From Burhinus oedicnemus (Eukaryota > Chordata > Aves > Charadriiformes > Burhinidae), in NCBI GenBank assembly GCA_008921705.1, contig VFFE01007789.1, positions 3,307,777 to 3,371,776 on the forward strand: a DNA stretch of 64,000 bases. Reading direction: 5' to 3'. A model generated the notes under the pieces. It saw only the letters and a program-made list of their open reading frames with translations. It searched no databases and was not told where the DNA came from. Position numbers and translations under genes: made by a program. Shown here piece by piece: positions 22,947 through 37,186 of this stretch (position 1 is its first letter; every line of letters starts with the position of its first letter).

Positions 22947-25900
22947 CACACTCTTTAGCACTTCATATTCTTGTTAATGGAGTTTTCAGCTAATTAGACA
23001 CATTTATTTTCAGTTGTAGCTTTGCTACAGTTTTTGTCTGCTACGACAGACATCACATATCTGAGCCACTCATTCAACTGTGAGACTTAAATAATGATTC
23101 CTGCAAGAGCTGTCAAAATATAATTTCTGTAATTTACCTTTGAAGCCACACAGGAAAGGAAAGATTGGGAATGTATGCAAGCACCAAAACAAGAAGTATA
23201 AATGTATGTATGATGTTTTGCTGCTTAAGGAAGAGAGCTGTACACATTACCTTTTCTTAGGTAAGAGTACTACAAATTCAGCCATTGCCAAAATTGGTAC
23301 TGTATTTCTTTTTCATTCTGGTCTATGACCTACAGGCATGAGTGGGGAGTAAAACACAGGACAATGAGATGAAGTAGCTAAGTGTACATCCCAACCACTT
23401 GCAGATGTTCCACCAAAATATTCTTGAGAGTTATAGGTCAGTGCTATTTCAGTACTTCCAGATTTTTCTTCAGTTTTCCTTTATATTTAAGTTCAGTCAA
23501 TAGTATTTGACTAGGATCCGTAAATAAGTATGATCAACTTCATTTAGTACAGATGGTAACTATACTCTTTCCACTTTTATTTTGCTCCCTTGAAGCCCAT
23601 CCTTAACTGACTACAGATTACACCATCTAGACCAGATCTCCAGTACTAAATCTGCATGGTGTTGACCAACTTGGCAACTAACTGGCATCTCAGGATGCTG
23701 AAGTAAAATGTGCACAAGCCTGGATCAGAATCAGAGAGTAGAAAACCCAAGAGCTTTGTACACTGACTGCCAGTGCTTCTTCTGAGCTATAGAGAAATGC
23801 TGTTCTGTAGCTATTAGTTCACATAATAGCTAAGTTGTCTACATGGTGCAAGTGCGTAGTTCAGCTTCTACTGCATATGCTATGCTTCTAATGTTTCTCT
23901 ATTTCTGAACATAATCCAGCACAATGAAAGGATCTCCACGCTACACAAGGACAAATCTGCACTGTATCATCTGTACAGTTACAATTGGTATCTGACCCTT
24001 TATCATGCCTGTAGCTCCTAGACATACAAGAATAGACAGACAAGAAGTTTTGCACCAAAATGATTTCTTGATGGAAAGAGATGGAAGGTGTGTCATTAAA
24101 CCACCGCATAACACACCTCTCTGTATATGTGCACATATGGAAAAAGGATCTCACTGCTCTTCTTTCCAAGAGTGATTAACACTGCACAGGGCAGAGGTCT
24201 CAGCTAAGTAAGGTGCTGAGATACCACACTGTCCTGTGCCACACTTCAAATAAAGTGCCCTCAGAACAAAGATGTCTTAACACATGTAGATCTAAACAAG
24301 GCTTTGGCCTGTTGGTATGCTTGCAGTGTCCTTGATGCATTTTATTTAATTGCTCAGAAATCAACATAAGTCAAGCATTTTACAATCAGCCAGTGCTGGT
24401 CAACAAAACAGCAAGCCATGCAACCTAATCAGGGGTAGCAGCATATATTTTTCTGAAATAAGGTTTTGATTTCATTTACAGTTCCTCACATGATTCATTA
24501 AATTGATAGTGGTAGCATCTAGTCTTCCATTATCTGTTGAACTCAAGTAGCTTAGGTAAACATTTATATTTATCAATTATATAATTGTCCCATTTACCTT
24601 TTAAAGAGTAACGAGGTGTTACTGGCTACTGTTGTGCTGTACAGACTTGTTTCTTTTTAATTAGTTTATGATTTTAGAAGTTTAAAGGCAGATGTATATA
24701 CGGAATTATTTTTTTTCCCCAATAAGATAATCAGCAGTGTATTCATTTCTACTTTCATCTACCCATTCCACAGTAAAAATTATCACTTTCTAGGGTAGCT
24801 ATTAGCAAAATAGTTTTAAGCTAATATTCGGACATACTGCCTAATGGCAACAAGTCATCAATTGAGCTATTTCAAATAGACACCATGAAAAGGTCTTTTA
24901 ACATATAACAGACTGTTCTAATATTGTTTCCCTGAAGAAAACATGTGAGCTTGACTGGACTTCTCTGCAGTACGTAACTATTTTATACTTTGAAGAGGCT
25001 GCTGATGAATATATCTGGACTGAAGAGATTAAGCAGACACAGTTAATAAAAAATTTCAGTCAATTTCCCTAAATGGTGACTTCTGCTTTTCAAAGCTGAA
25101 GGTACTTAATAGTATAACCATGTTTTTGAAGAGTTTTTAGAGTCATTTCACAAGAGTGTCGAAAGGACAAACTTATTACAATAAACCTTATTTTAAACAT
25201 TGTTGCAGGCTAGCCTGCTTAAAACTCAGAATAAATAATTTTGTTCCTTGAAAGCATGATAAATAGAAATGCTGAATTTTACTCAGACTCAATAAATGAT
25301 AATCACATGAACTTAAACTCACTTTAACAATAATCAGAATCTAGCATAACTACTGTATCTCTCCAGTTGATCATTGCATCAGTCTTTAAGGAGAGAGCCC
25401 ATTTCCCTTTTGTGCAGCTACAGGGGATGACAGATACTGTTACACAAATAATTCAATACAGGCCATGGCCTGAAGCAACGCACCGGGAATTTATTTAAAT
25501 CTCCCACTTATTCACCCTACAAGAGTGCTCTATTGGGCAGGATTTCCAGTCCTACATGACATAGTTCTCAGCTCTCTGTGAGCAGTAAGAGCTGTTGTAG
25601 CCACAGACAAGACCAGAAACAATTTCCGTCTTCAGCACAGCACTCAGTTGCAGGCAGAAAGTGATTTCGAATGTGCCATCTTGTCCCACAGACAAATCAC
25701 ACAAACACCAAGTACAGCAGTGGAATTAGGAGCTTGACTAGGACAATGTGCACTGTGCCCAGTTGCTGGGTGTGATCAGACACACATGCCTGAATAAATC
25801 AAACACCATGCCTTTAAAACGTAACCTTGTCAAATATTGAGTTACACATAAGAAGTGAACCAGAGTTCAAAAACCTTCCTGTCCTCAAAACAGTAACATA

Positions 25901-27599
25901 GAAAGCCTCAACCCAGTGAGAACATCAGTAAAAATATTTTAAGTTAACACAGCAAAAAGAGTTGGAATATCTTGGTTTCCTTTTTTCTTTTGAGTCTGAA
26001 CTTGCTTTTGCAAGATCCATTTTTAAGCACAGAAAGTTCCAACTGTTAGTTCACCTGCATGTGAAAGGGCAACTAAATGCAGATGAGCAAATACTGAAAA
26101 TACCTTATTTATTCATGCCCTGGGTGTTAAGGAACACCCTGGTATGCCTGCCCTTCTGCCAGGGTTTGACCTGAGAGCTGAGAATTCAATGGTGAATGGC
26201 TTCAAGATCTGTTGAGAGATTCAAAATCTGCAGATTAAATTCACATTTCTCAGCATACAGAGGCTTTTGAAAGAGTCTTTGCAGGAGTGGCGGAGAGATA
26301 AGACACAAGGTATAGAATAGTTAAGAAACCAGTACAAATCAGGATATACATAGCTTTAATGTTATATACACATATCAGGAGCAAGACACTCCTAAGTCCC
26401 ATTCTGTATTAGAGCTTTCTTCTTTAAACATTTCAGGAGGAGTATGCTAATACCAGTACTATCAACATAATGGTCAACTAAGACTCAGCAACAGAAGTGG
26501 AAAGCTTCATCTTTTATCTAACAAAGGCAAACAATTTGCCAAGGAACAGAAACGTTATTTGTGATCCTAGTTAATTACTGCAGGCTGACATGAGACCACA
26601 AGCAATCTGTAGGACAGAACGCAATGTTTCCCTGTGTGAGAGGACTGGGAAGCAATTGTAGCATCCTTTCACTCAGGAGTTTCTGCTTCAAAGCAGCAAA
26701 AAAACATTACTGAAGGTACTAGTTATTTAAATATAATAAAGTTCCTAGCTGTTTATTTAATAAAAATTCCCTTCTCTCATTTAACATTGTTCTTAAACAT
26801 GAACTGAAAACTATCAATCAGCATGTTATCTACAACTTTGTATGACTATTGTTCATCAGTGCTAAGATACCGATTTACAATATCAAGTTTTCCAGTGCAA
26901 ATGTGGCTGCTTGTCTTAAAGTAAAGAGAAAACCAGACAATGAATGCACAACTACAATAACAATACCTGAATTTTGTTACAGCAATTGGCTCTAAAAATT
27001 CCAACACTGTAAATACATTCAGTTTGACTTCTTCATAATGGCGATACATGGAACAAAAAATGTCTCAAAGCTTTAAGAGAGACGCATGATGACAGGGCAC
27101 ATTTAAAAAAAAAAAATCATTCTTCAAAAGACCTCAACACAGGAATGTACTTGCAGAAACCAAAAAGGCAGAAGTAATTTGAGGAAGCAAACTCTATCAA
27201 GGAACCAGTTAAATTAGCATAATAAATTTAATTGTTTGGGTTTTCAAAACCTCGCTATTCAATATCACACAGTCTTCCAGATTTCCTCTCCAAAAGAGGG
27301 AAATCAGGATTCCAGGAATGCTATAGGACTTTCCACCTGTTCTTATTCTGATCTCCCTCAGTACTGTGCCTCTGGCTGGTCTTCTCTGGAAATAGAAATG
27401 CAACCATCATTTCCAAGTGAACGATTCATCTATCATCTTTCTATTCTGACACCTCCTTATGGCTGTTGGTATTTCAGAAACAGCTCAACAAGGCAAAAAT
27501 GGAAATCCTGACCTTCCCACTCAGGTTTAACTCTTTTCCTAGTCATGCAAGGCAGTACTCTGCTCCCTGTCACTCAAACTCATCACTTGCATGTCACCG

Positions 27600-27990
27600 C
27601 CAATTCTTTCCCTCCCATCCAGTATCTGGTTAAGCCTTGGTTATTATTCTTGTTATCTTTCAGGTTGGGCTTTCCTATCCATCCATGCAACAAGTTCTCA
27701 CAGCCACTATTCTCATCACAATACATTTATACTACTGCAATACACTCGACGTGGTCTACAAAAATACTGCCTTGCTTCACTTTGACATTTGAAATGCATC
27801 TGTAAACACCACCTTCCTGATTTATTGGTTTGATCATGAAAGTGCTTTCTTCCACAATCCTTCGTGACCTCTCTTGATAAAAAAATTGGTGCTACACACA
27901 AGCTCCAACGCACAGTACTTGTTACTGGTTATCCAAAGCCAATACTAGAATATTGCTTACAACCCTACGGAGAAAATCTTCACTGACTCA
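27600..27990 (+). mobile_element. Possible very old L2/CR1-like LINE relic
   Basis: On the plus strand, TATTACTGC-type codons at 27730-27753 read YYCNTLDV, similar to the DYCN-LL motif found in L2 and related non-LTR reverse transcriptases. About 170 bp later (27903-27950) another frame reads LQR-TVLVTGYPKPILEY, similar to the LQR-QNAAARLVTG-P---ITPVL block that follows it in those families. The spacing is longer than in an intact element and six residues of the second block are missing, so insertions and deletions must be assumed. Low confidence; only a profile search could settle it. Confidence 0.2.
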
Positions 27991-28628
27991 CTTGTTAATA
28001 TTTCCAGTAAGTCCTTTTCCCCTGCCATGTACTGCTATTCATACCAGGGGAGAGTGCTCTAGACACATTTGCAAGCCAGTTCATTAACCAATCCTCCAAC
28101 TTCATTGACAGCTCTCCCCATGCTTTCCCCTATTCACCACCATCTTAACTTAAATGTAACCTCTTTTTAGAGAAGAAACTATTTTTAAATGCAAGTGTGT
28201 ATAGTGTAAACACAGAAGCTGTAGTCGAGGCACGGCAATCTTCACTGGTCGCAGCTGTTGCTGAGCCAACTACTGCATCACCATTGCGACACACACAAAA
28301 TAAATAATGCAAGGTACTGCATTCAAAGATGAGGAAGTACCAGAAATTAAGACTGATGGGTAAACTTCGTGTATCACACACTAGACCAGACATGTGACAA
28401 GGAAAGGATGGGGACGGAGGGGGAACGAATGGCTATTCTGAAGCAGGAGAATGTCTGTAAGGAGCAAGGACATAAGGACAAGAATGAAACCAGGCAGACC
28501 AAAAGAGCAAGTCCTTTTCATGACATAAAAGGGAAGGGGGGGGCAGGGGGGGAAACAAACAAACCACAAAACTTAAGATAGTGGCTGCCTAGAGAAAGTC
28601 AAGACAGGTAATGGTTCCGTATTTCCAG

Positions 28629-28658
28629 GAAATCTCCACTTTCATGGAATCTTCACAG
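28629..28658 (+). other. Candidate 30-nt microexon
   Basis: A 30-base segment lies between GGTTCCGTATTTCCAG (acceptor ending 28628) and an exact CAG|GTAAGT 5' splice site (junction 28658/28659), the strongest donor match I found in the window. Thirty bases keep frame, and all three plus-strand frames are open across it. A UGC motif sits about 50 bases upstream. Known: neuronal microexons of 3-27 nt have strong donors and UGC-rich upstream introns. The polypyrimidine tract here is only moderate, and I cannot link it to any gene. Confidence 0.22.
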
Positions 28659-31043
28659 GTAAGTAATTTTAAGCCAAACCCATACTTAACAGTGATGAGA
28701 GAAAAAAAGAATAGAAAATGCAAGGAAAGGAAAAAAAACCAAGAAGCGATAAGAAAGTTTGAAGTGGAAAGGTGCCCCAGGCTGAAAGGATGAACAGATG
28801 GGAGATAAGCTGTGCAGGAAGACAAAACAATAGCTCTGATCTGTTCAAAATCAATAGGAAACTTCCAAATAATTTTAATCAATGAATCAGGTTTTGGTTT
28901 GGAGGGAAGGACAGAGAAGGAAAATAAATAAATTTAAAGGTGAAAATGAATTGGAAAGACAGACCTATCCTGAAGAAAGTTGAAACGGACTGGAACACTG
29001 ATTTTATTCATTCTTGTTGCTAGTTTCATGAACTTCTAGATAATTTGTCTTCTGCAATTAATTTCAGCTGCAGTTTTTCATCAGTATAAATAAGTAGAAA
29101 CATATAGTAATTATACTAGCAATGTCAGTCATCATTGTCTTAAAATTAATTTACTCAACATGTCTCTCCTTTCCACAAAAAGTGAGGACAAAAACCCTAT
29201 GACTACCAAACTAAAATTTTAAACCCATCTTCATAGACTGTTTAATTACAATCCAAATTGCTAAATATAACAGAAAATACCTGATCCATAGATAATAGTT
29301 ACTATCACATTCAAAAATAGTTTAATAAAAATGAGACATGAAAAATTTTTAAAATTGAGACAACTCAATTTCTTATTTAAGACTACATCTACTACATGTA
29401 TTCTTTATTTTCAAGCCTTGTCCAACATTTCCTAGGACTTACTGGTAATTTGCTCCTCTAAAAATATCCCAAAATCTTTTGCAACAAACGCTGAACGAAA
29501 TGCTGCATATCCCTTCTGAAGAAAGCTCTCACACAGTACAATTAGAAATGTCAATCTGAAATATGTCAAAACATCTCAAAAATAAACCATTTGAAATTCC
29601 AGAAGTTTAAGTATTTCAGTGCGCTGATCTGAAAACTTTTTTTCAAGTCAAAAGAAAATGGCAGACTCTCTACAGTGAAGCTTTTCAGTTTGAGACATCA
29701 ATCCTGTCCTAACTATCAGAGCCACTCAAACTGTATTCCTTGATACACAATTAGGTGACCAACAGATTATCAGATAGAATTTAGGGAAATTAAAAACTCC
29801 ATCACTTGATGATTGAAGGCATGTTCCGCCAGTGCTTGCCTACAGGGGAACACACAGATGCAGTCTGAGCTGTCAGGGCATAAAGGAGATTGTGCCATGG
29901 AAGTGGTTTGAAACAGCACATTTTGAGTCAGCTCAGCATAGCAAAACATTATACCCTGAGAATTACAGTGAAGCCTTTCCCTCTGTGTTCTTGATAGCCA
30001 AGTACCAGACTTTACTAGCAGGTGATCTCAGAAACTTGGCTCTACTCTTATAAAGTACAGGTGTATTTTGGCTTCTATATATAGACGAGATGACTTTGGT
30101 TCAGACACTCAAGTCTAAACATTACTTTTTCTCCAGAGCTACTCCTGTAGATTCAGTTCTGTGGGCTTTTTATTCAGGAAATCAGTTTTATTTGTTCCCC
30201 TAGAAGTACTGGTATAGCTAACTACTCATGTCTACAAATATTTGCATGATTAGGATATAGATATTACTTGGGCTGCAAGTGAGGAGATACCTATGTGAAT
30301 CCCAGCCTGCATCAAGAATGAGTGTTTCTCCCCACTTGCCCCCCCACCCCCAACACCCTCCCTCAGATAGATACATCCTCCTCCTTCCAGGATTCAAACC
30401 ATTAGTTCAGTTATAATTTAGGCCAATCACCTTTGCAAGCCTGACATCAGCTCAGAATTTGCATTTGTTTTTTGAGAATGACTGAACAAGTGTTCAGAAG
30501 TTTTCAAATTTAACCCTTTATTTTGGGGAAAAGTATTGGCAGGAAGACACTTGTGGCATGATAAATGGAGTCAAGACACATTCCATAGCCACTGCTTAAC
30601 ACCTTTGCCCTGTACGGCCACAAGCAGTACAGCCCAGGGGTCCCTGGTGAGTCCAAGCCACTTGCCTGCACATCAGTTCTTGTACTGGGCAAGAATAACG
30701 GGATATTTAAAGGCTAACTTTTCAAGTTCCAATAATCCCTATACCAAATGCTCTTTACAGACGATCATCTTAAGCTATTCTCACTGCACACTGCAATCCT
30801 TTCTTTGCTTGATGAAGAATTGAGCTCATGAGGCTTCTGCTAATTTGTTAGTTGTTGGAAATACCCATTAGTCACCCATCAGAAATTACTATATCCTACA
30901 GGACGCTAAGCAACATATTGTAACAGAGCAATGAAGAGGTCACGTATCTGTTCTGTGTGGCACCTTCCTGAGCCAGCTTGCTCCCAAGGCCTTGCATCTG
31001 TCACATAGACCACCCTTTTAATAATTAAACTTCCCAGAGGCCT

Positions 31044-31101
31044 GTGGGTTTTTTGTTTGTTTTGGGTTGTGGTTTTTGGGTTTTTTTGGGTTTGTTTGTT
31101 G

Positions 31102-31133
<32 letters not shown>

Positions 31134-31140
31134 TTTTAAA
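31044..31140 (+). repeat. GT-rich low-complexity tract
   Basis: GTGGGTTTTTTGTTTGTTTTGGGTTGTGG-type sequence passes into T11 followed by (TTTG)n units and T9. G runs of three and four are regularly spaced, giving G-quadruplex potential on the plus strand. Confidence 0.8.
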
Positions 31141-34100
31141 ACCATTACACACCAGAAAATCCTTCGCATGTTCAGGCCAACTTTGGTTTTCAATTTTTGC
31201 TCTTGCTTCCAGAGGAGAAGACCAACCCAACGTATTTCTTCAACTCCTCGCAGAGAAACCAAGGGGAAGAGATTTGACATGCTCTGCAACTGCTTCTGTG
31301 TAAACAAAAGCAGTGTGGTCCATTATCGCCATTAAGACTTAACAAGGGGAATCCAACTGGCCTGGAGCAACCTTGTTCACCTGCAAAGCTGGTCTTCACA
31401 CCTGCCATTTTCTCTACTGACCCTGATACTTCCACATACCATCCTTGCCATCCCTATTCTTCATACTTGTCCTTGTTACCAGGACAGCTAACACATTGAC
31501 CAGCTACATCAAGGATCTGCTGAGATTCACGTTATTTACTGAAAGGCATGTAGTTCTTGGCTGAAGAGAAGCCATAAGCAACAACATCACAGAAGGACGA
31601 TGGTGACAACTATATTTTTTTTCTTATCACAAAATGTGACCGTTAATCTCTCATTGCGGTTACTAACCCTGTACTTTTCTGTGCATGAACTTACTGTAAA
31701 TTTTGAGTTGGAAAGAATTTCAAAATTTACACTAGGGTGTAAAATAGAATTTCCAGTTCAAGTTTTTTAATAATTATCTGGATTTACTTGCAGGGGGGGT
31801 GGGGAAGGTGAAATTCAGAGCTGAGCCAACTTTTGTATCCAAATGCTAGGAAAATGTGGAAAAAAAAAAAAACAAAACAGGAAAAGACTGACACATGAAA
31901 AGAAACCACAGAGATTTAACCTCTCTCAAACTGTTCCCATCCATTGTCTCTTAGTAGAAAGTTATTTCCAGAAGCAGTCTGCTCTAAAAAACATCAAACA
32001 TTGGAGCTAGGCATATCTTAAGGAAAAATGTGCCCATGGTTTCTGAATATTAGCAGATTAATGCAGACATACCAGCAGCTTTAAAGAAGAGCTGAATACT
32101 ATTTAGAAAAAAAAAAGTATCTGAATTTATAAACACTAGAAAAATCAGGTTTTTAATTAGAGACCACTGAGGTACTCCAACATTTTGACATGCCTTTTGT
32201 GAAGTTTAGCTCGAGGTTAGAACTACTTTATATAGTGAGTTTAGTGCAGCAATGACAGTTAGCTGCATCCTTTGAACAGGATTCTTGAGGTCGTCCTTGA
32301 AAGAGGAACAGACACAGACTTGATGGCAACGGACATGAGTTATCTTCATAAGCAATCGAGTCTTGGTGGAGCTTATTTTAGTTGCCACACAGCCTGGTCA
32401 TCTCCTTGTGTGTTATAAAATACCAACTTCTCTAGACATGACAGATCACTCGGGAAGAGTTTCAGATTATGTAGACCAGCGCACACACATTCATTCCCGA
32501 CATGAATTGAAAGCTACTCATCACTCACTGAACTCCCAGAACTCTGCTCACAGATTATCTGTGAGTAGAAAGGGATGACAATGACTCAACTCCTTACACA
32601 TTGCAAATTATCTGCTGTTATGAATTACTCACTCAGGCTCTAAACACCATATTTAAATGTGTGAATCTTCTCACTTCCTTGTTAATAGTGAAGGGCACTG
32701 TTATATTTACATTTCTCTTTGAAGGCTGGCAAAGCAGTTTATGGCAGTTCCTCAGGGCGGGGGGAGGGGTGGAACTGGAAATTGGTATAGACTCCCAGTT
32801 AATATGTTGGGGTTTTTTAAAGTTTCTGTTACTTGCCAAACAGTTTTGTCAGAACATATAAAAAAAGTATCTCAGTTCTTTAGTGTGATAACCATGCCAA
32901 TAGAGGAGAGAAAAAAAAAAAAAAGAAAAAAATTCACTCTGCTCTCTTCCAACCATTAGTTATTCCCCAGATAACAATTAATGTTCAGGCAATAAATGCA
33001 TAAGTGTGGCTGGAGATAAAATTAATTTATAATCATCACAGCTGGAACAGAAAGATGTACCTTCATTAAATGTTCTGTTAATATGCTGTAATGTATTATT
33101 TAAGTGATGACGGAGCCTATTTCTGTACAAAGCACAAATACAAAACAGGCACTGGCATACAGTGTGGTCTCATACAGGGTATATGCCACACAGGCCTTAC
33201 TTTTCCTTCTTGCATGCTTCTTGTATACTGGAAGGCATTACAGTGGTTTAATGACTTTCTTAATTCATGCTTCAATAGAGCTACATAGCAGTGTAACTAC
33301 CTAAAACCAAAAGCCTTCCCTTAAATCACATTATCATCTTTAATACAGAGGGATACCCTTAAGAAATGTTCTAGAGGCCATACAGAGACCACCAGGACAG
33401 TTCACCCACCCTGAACCCAGCAACACATCCAGGCACAGCAACATCCCTCCTGCTGCATTATAAAGAACACTGCTAGTTTTCATCATCTATCCTTAAGCAT
33501 CAACTCCTGTAAGTCATCCTAAAACATGGAGAGCTTCCTACAGTGGAAGTAAAACAGAGTTCAACCATCAGCATCAAATGTTTCAACATTTGTATTAACA
33601 ATTAATACAAGCTGTATTACCAAAAGCACGAGCAGCAAACAACATCCCCCACCAAACACTGGACTTTTGATGCCCTCCCGTTCTATTAAGATGTGTGCTT
33701 GCTTTCAGAATGTACAGGATACTCATTTGTTACGTCCCCAGGAAGAAGGGGATGAGAAAGGCAAGTCAGCCTGATTTATCACACCAAACAACACCACTAC
33801 ATATGCCTTGCTTTGCACTAAGTAACGCTAACTCTTGTCCACCAAATAACATGCTTGACAGTTAACTAACATCTGCAAAAAATTTAAAATGTCAAGAAAA
33901 ATGGAATTAATAGAGAGTAGCAACCTTAGTTGGCTGGATTCAGTAGTTCAAAGTTATTTGTTTTGTTTTATATTTTATTAGTGCTTGCCTGATATTTTGG
34001 CCTATTTTCAAGATTTGTACAGCTGGGAATATCCTTTTGAAAGCAAGTAACAGTAAATTAAGCCATTATAGAAAAATATGCTACTCCAAAATCCACTAGC

Positions 34101-35303
34101 GGGGCAGGGGGGGGAGGCACACGTGAGGTTTGTTATTCTAAAAACTTATTCTTATGTAGCATGCCCAAATGACAAATGCATCCTGTTTTTACAAATGTTT
34201 CTTTCCAAAGAAAATAAGTTAAAAACCTCCGTCACAATCATAAAACAAGATGTGCATCTTCATATCTTCATTATACCTACTCACTCAAATTTTTGTATTT
34301 TTAATGTTTTTTAATAATTAGTTTTAATTTTTTTTAAGACACATGATGACATCTAAACTACAGACCACATCTACTGGAACATTTAAAGTAGTAAATTAAA
34401 ATAAACTATAATGAAATATGTTTTAATGGGAAAGTCTCATTCATGATGTTATTGAAAAGCTGAAAGAGATAGTTCAAATAGTGAGGCAAAACACAAGTAT
34501 AATGTGGAAACTTCATTTTGCTGATTTGGGGGCGGGGTACAGACACATTGGGAATGGGGTAATGCAAGTTAGAGAAGTCCATCTCAGTTTCCACAGGAAA
34601 CTATACGTACATAAAACAAATGGAAGACAAGATCATACTCATTAATATGAACAGGGAGTCTCAAGATATACACAGTAAAAAGGAATGTCAGAGAGGCAAA
34701 GTGTGGGAGTAAAACCAAAACAAATTTCTCAAAGTGTACTGAGAGAAGTGTACAACCAGCAGAACTGAAGATAATAAAAAGCAATGTTCCACCATGAATT
34801 TCCAAAACATTGACACTCTTACACAGTAGCGCTTGAACTTCATAATAGAAGAGGAAGAAACAGTCAAAACCCTTTTTCTCCAAAATGCAGAGCTATATTT
34901 ATGTGACAAGACTAAATATTTTACTCCAAAACTAACAAGGAAGATCTTTAGAAGCCACTGAACACTTTCAAAACATCAGTAACTTGACAGCTTGCTGACC
35001 AGATCATCAGAACTGACCTGCAGTGCTTTACAACACTGCCTACCAGACACCTGCTGTGCCAGATACCTGCATCCAAAACCAGCAAAACAGGATGACATTA
35101 GAACCAGGGAAATAAACAGTGGAATGCCTGATATATAACCCAGTTGAAAACAATAAATAAATTATCACATGATTAGTTATAGCACCTATTGTATTTATGG
35201 AACTAGACTGTGTCAATATAGCCTGTGGTAAAATTTTTGGTTCCACTCTAGCTATATCCATATGGGATAAAAGATATCTAGGCATCAGAAATAACATTTA
35301 GCT

Positions 35304-35321
35304 ATATCTGATATCAGATAT
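35304..35321. repeat. 18-bp perfect palindrome
   Basis: ATATCTGATATCAGATAT is identical to its reverse complement. It lies in a stretch rich in GATATC-like words (35260-35330). AT-rich palindromes this long are uncommon but can arise by chance; a homodimeric DNA-binding site or cruciform are possibilities with no support beyond symmetry. Confidence 0.85.
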
Positions 35322-37160
35322 TTAGATACTTCCAGAAGGTGCCTGCAATGATACTGAATGAGCTTTTGACTAAAACAGATGCCTTCAAAATATGAGATGC
35401 TTAAGATGGTATATTCTCAGAAGTAGAAAATACAACTGGAAAGCAGAAGTTACTACACACACTCGTTGCTAATGAAAGCGTCCAAAGGGAATGCCTCCCT
35501 CAACCTTAGGTTACTTACTGCTTTCGTCAATATCCCAAAGATGCAACCAGATCACTTGTGACAAATCATCTCGCATGCATCAGTAACACGTGCTCAAAAA
35601 AACACTATATTGGCTTCTTTTAAATAAAAGATAGTATATTTAGGGATGAAAATAATCATACTTTCATATGAATTAAAGACTTGTTCCTATGATGTCTTCA
35701 TATAATTTTTTTTCTTGTTCTATAAAAGCATCTTTATATAAAGTATGTAATCAATAAAAGTGTGTGTACAGCCTTATTCACGCCCCACCCAACACTAATC
35801 TGATTTTATTTCACTGAAATTGGGACAAAAGATCACTGCTAAATCAATCCAATCTTGTGATAGTCTGTCTTTAAAAAATTGAGCTATCCCAGCTTTTTGA
35901 TCACCCTCAGAACTGTAAATTGATGGTTCTGTGCTTGAACTCAGAGCTTCCCCACCAAAAAAAACCCCAAACCTCTTCTTCCATATTTCTCATTCAGAAC
36001 ACAGTAGAAATATCCTGACACATTTACCAAAATCACTGATGTTACCCAAGCGGCATGCCAAAAGGAGCCATCAGAAAGGCATATATTTGAGCTGTGTGGG
36101 AGAAGGGGGTCTAGTGTCACTTTTATAGTTTGAAATGCAAAAGCAGTTTAAAAAAAGGATTTAATTAGCTCATGCATTTACTGTGAGTAGGAGGTCTCAT
36201 TGGGGTTGTCAGAGGAAGTGATATTTAATCAACATGATGTCAGTCAAGTGCTTGTCAAACCTACTACAATTTTTCAAAATCCAAAATGTTTTATACAATA
36301 ATTGATGAAAAATTATATGTAGAGCTCTGGCCACTTCCAAATAAATTACAGCATTTGACCCTTTTTTAGGAGTTTCTGGCAGGAGATATTGTTACTACGG
36401 TTATTTTAAAAGCCTCCATTTCTGCAACATGGAAGGAAAGTTTAATTTAACTCCCCCCCCTCCCCAGTATGATTTGGACCATCTACAACAATATTTAATT
36501 ACATAATTATGAAATTACAGAAGACAGGTATTAATTTAAGCTGTACCATTTTCTACCTGACTTGCATTACAGCAAGCATTTCTGAAGAGTGAACAATCTA
36601 ATCATCCAGAAATAGAGTGCCCCCTTGGAAGCGTACTGGGCACATGCAGTTTAGTCCTGGGGAAATCAAACCTGCTACTGGACTTGCCCCACATCAGAGG
36701 TTAATTAGCTTTACATTATGCCATTTTAGCAGCACTACCTGGTGCACAGAAGGATTAAACTTAAAAGGCTCTAGAGAGGAGAAAAACAGAAGATACATTA
36801 TGAACAAGGTTCAGAAGAAGCTGTGAGTCAGCTCAGGGCTAACACCAAAATCAGAGCTACAGTTAAGTCTCAAGACTGACTGCTGACCTTGGCTTTGATG
36901 TTTGGCAAAAGTAAGTCCAGAAAAACCTCGATTGCTTGCATGCTACTGTGTTGCCCTCCCAGATGTCTGCATGTTGAAAATCCCCCAAAGGGCCAGAGCA
37001 AGCACTTGGGAAACAGTAGTAGACAGCTCCACATGAAAACCCTTGTGCAACTTTGTTCGTCCAAAGGACTGGGGATCAGAAGCTCTAAAGGTTTATCTGG
37101 TATAGTCTCTAGAGTCACATCAGTTTACTACCTCTATGCCCACAGAATTCTCTTAAACAA

Positions 37161-37186
37161 TTTTTTTTTTTTTTTTTTTTTTTTTT
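37161..37186 (+). repeat. T26 homopolymer
   Basis: Twenty-six consecutive T residues. I checked the flanks for a retrocopy with a minus-strand poly(A) tail and saw neither a recognisable gene fragment nor a clear target-site duplication, so I leave it as a homopolymer. Confidence 0.9.

Larger units (their letters stand above)
20871..27229. other. Single-copy AT-rich DNA, no gene recognised
   Basis: No gene or recognisable transposon in this 6.4-kb stretch. The strongest local features are the GT-rich tract with G28 at 22547-22669 and a second GT tract at 22894-22946. TTAG|GTAAGA near 23257-23266 is a passable plus-strand splice donor, but no convincing exon precedes it. Confidence 0.55.

Noticed and set aside
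26117..26144. Imperfect inverted repeat CCTGGGTGTT-aagg-AACACCCTGG
   Set aside because: Only ten pairs with a mismatch; not distinguishable from background.
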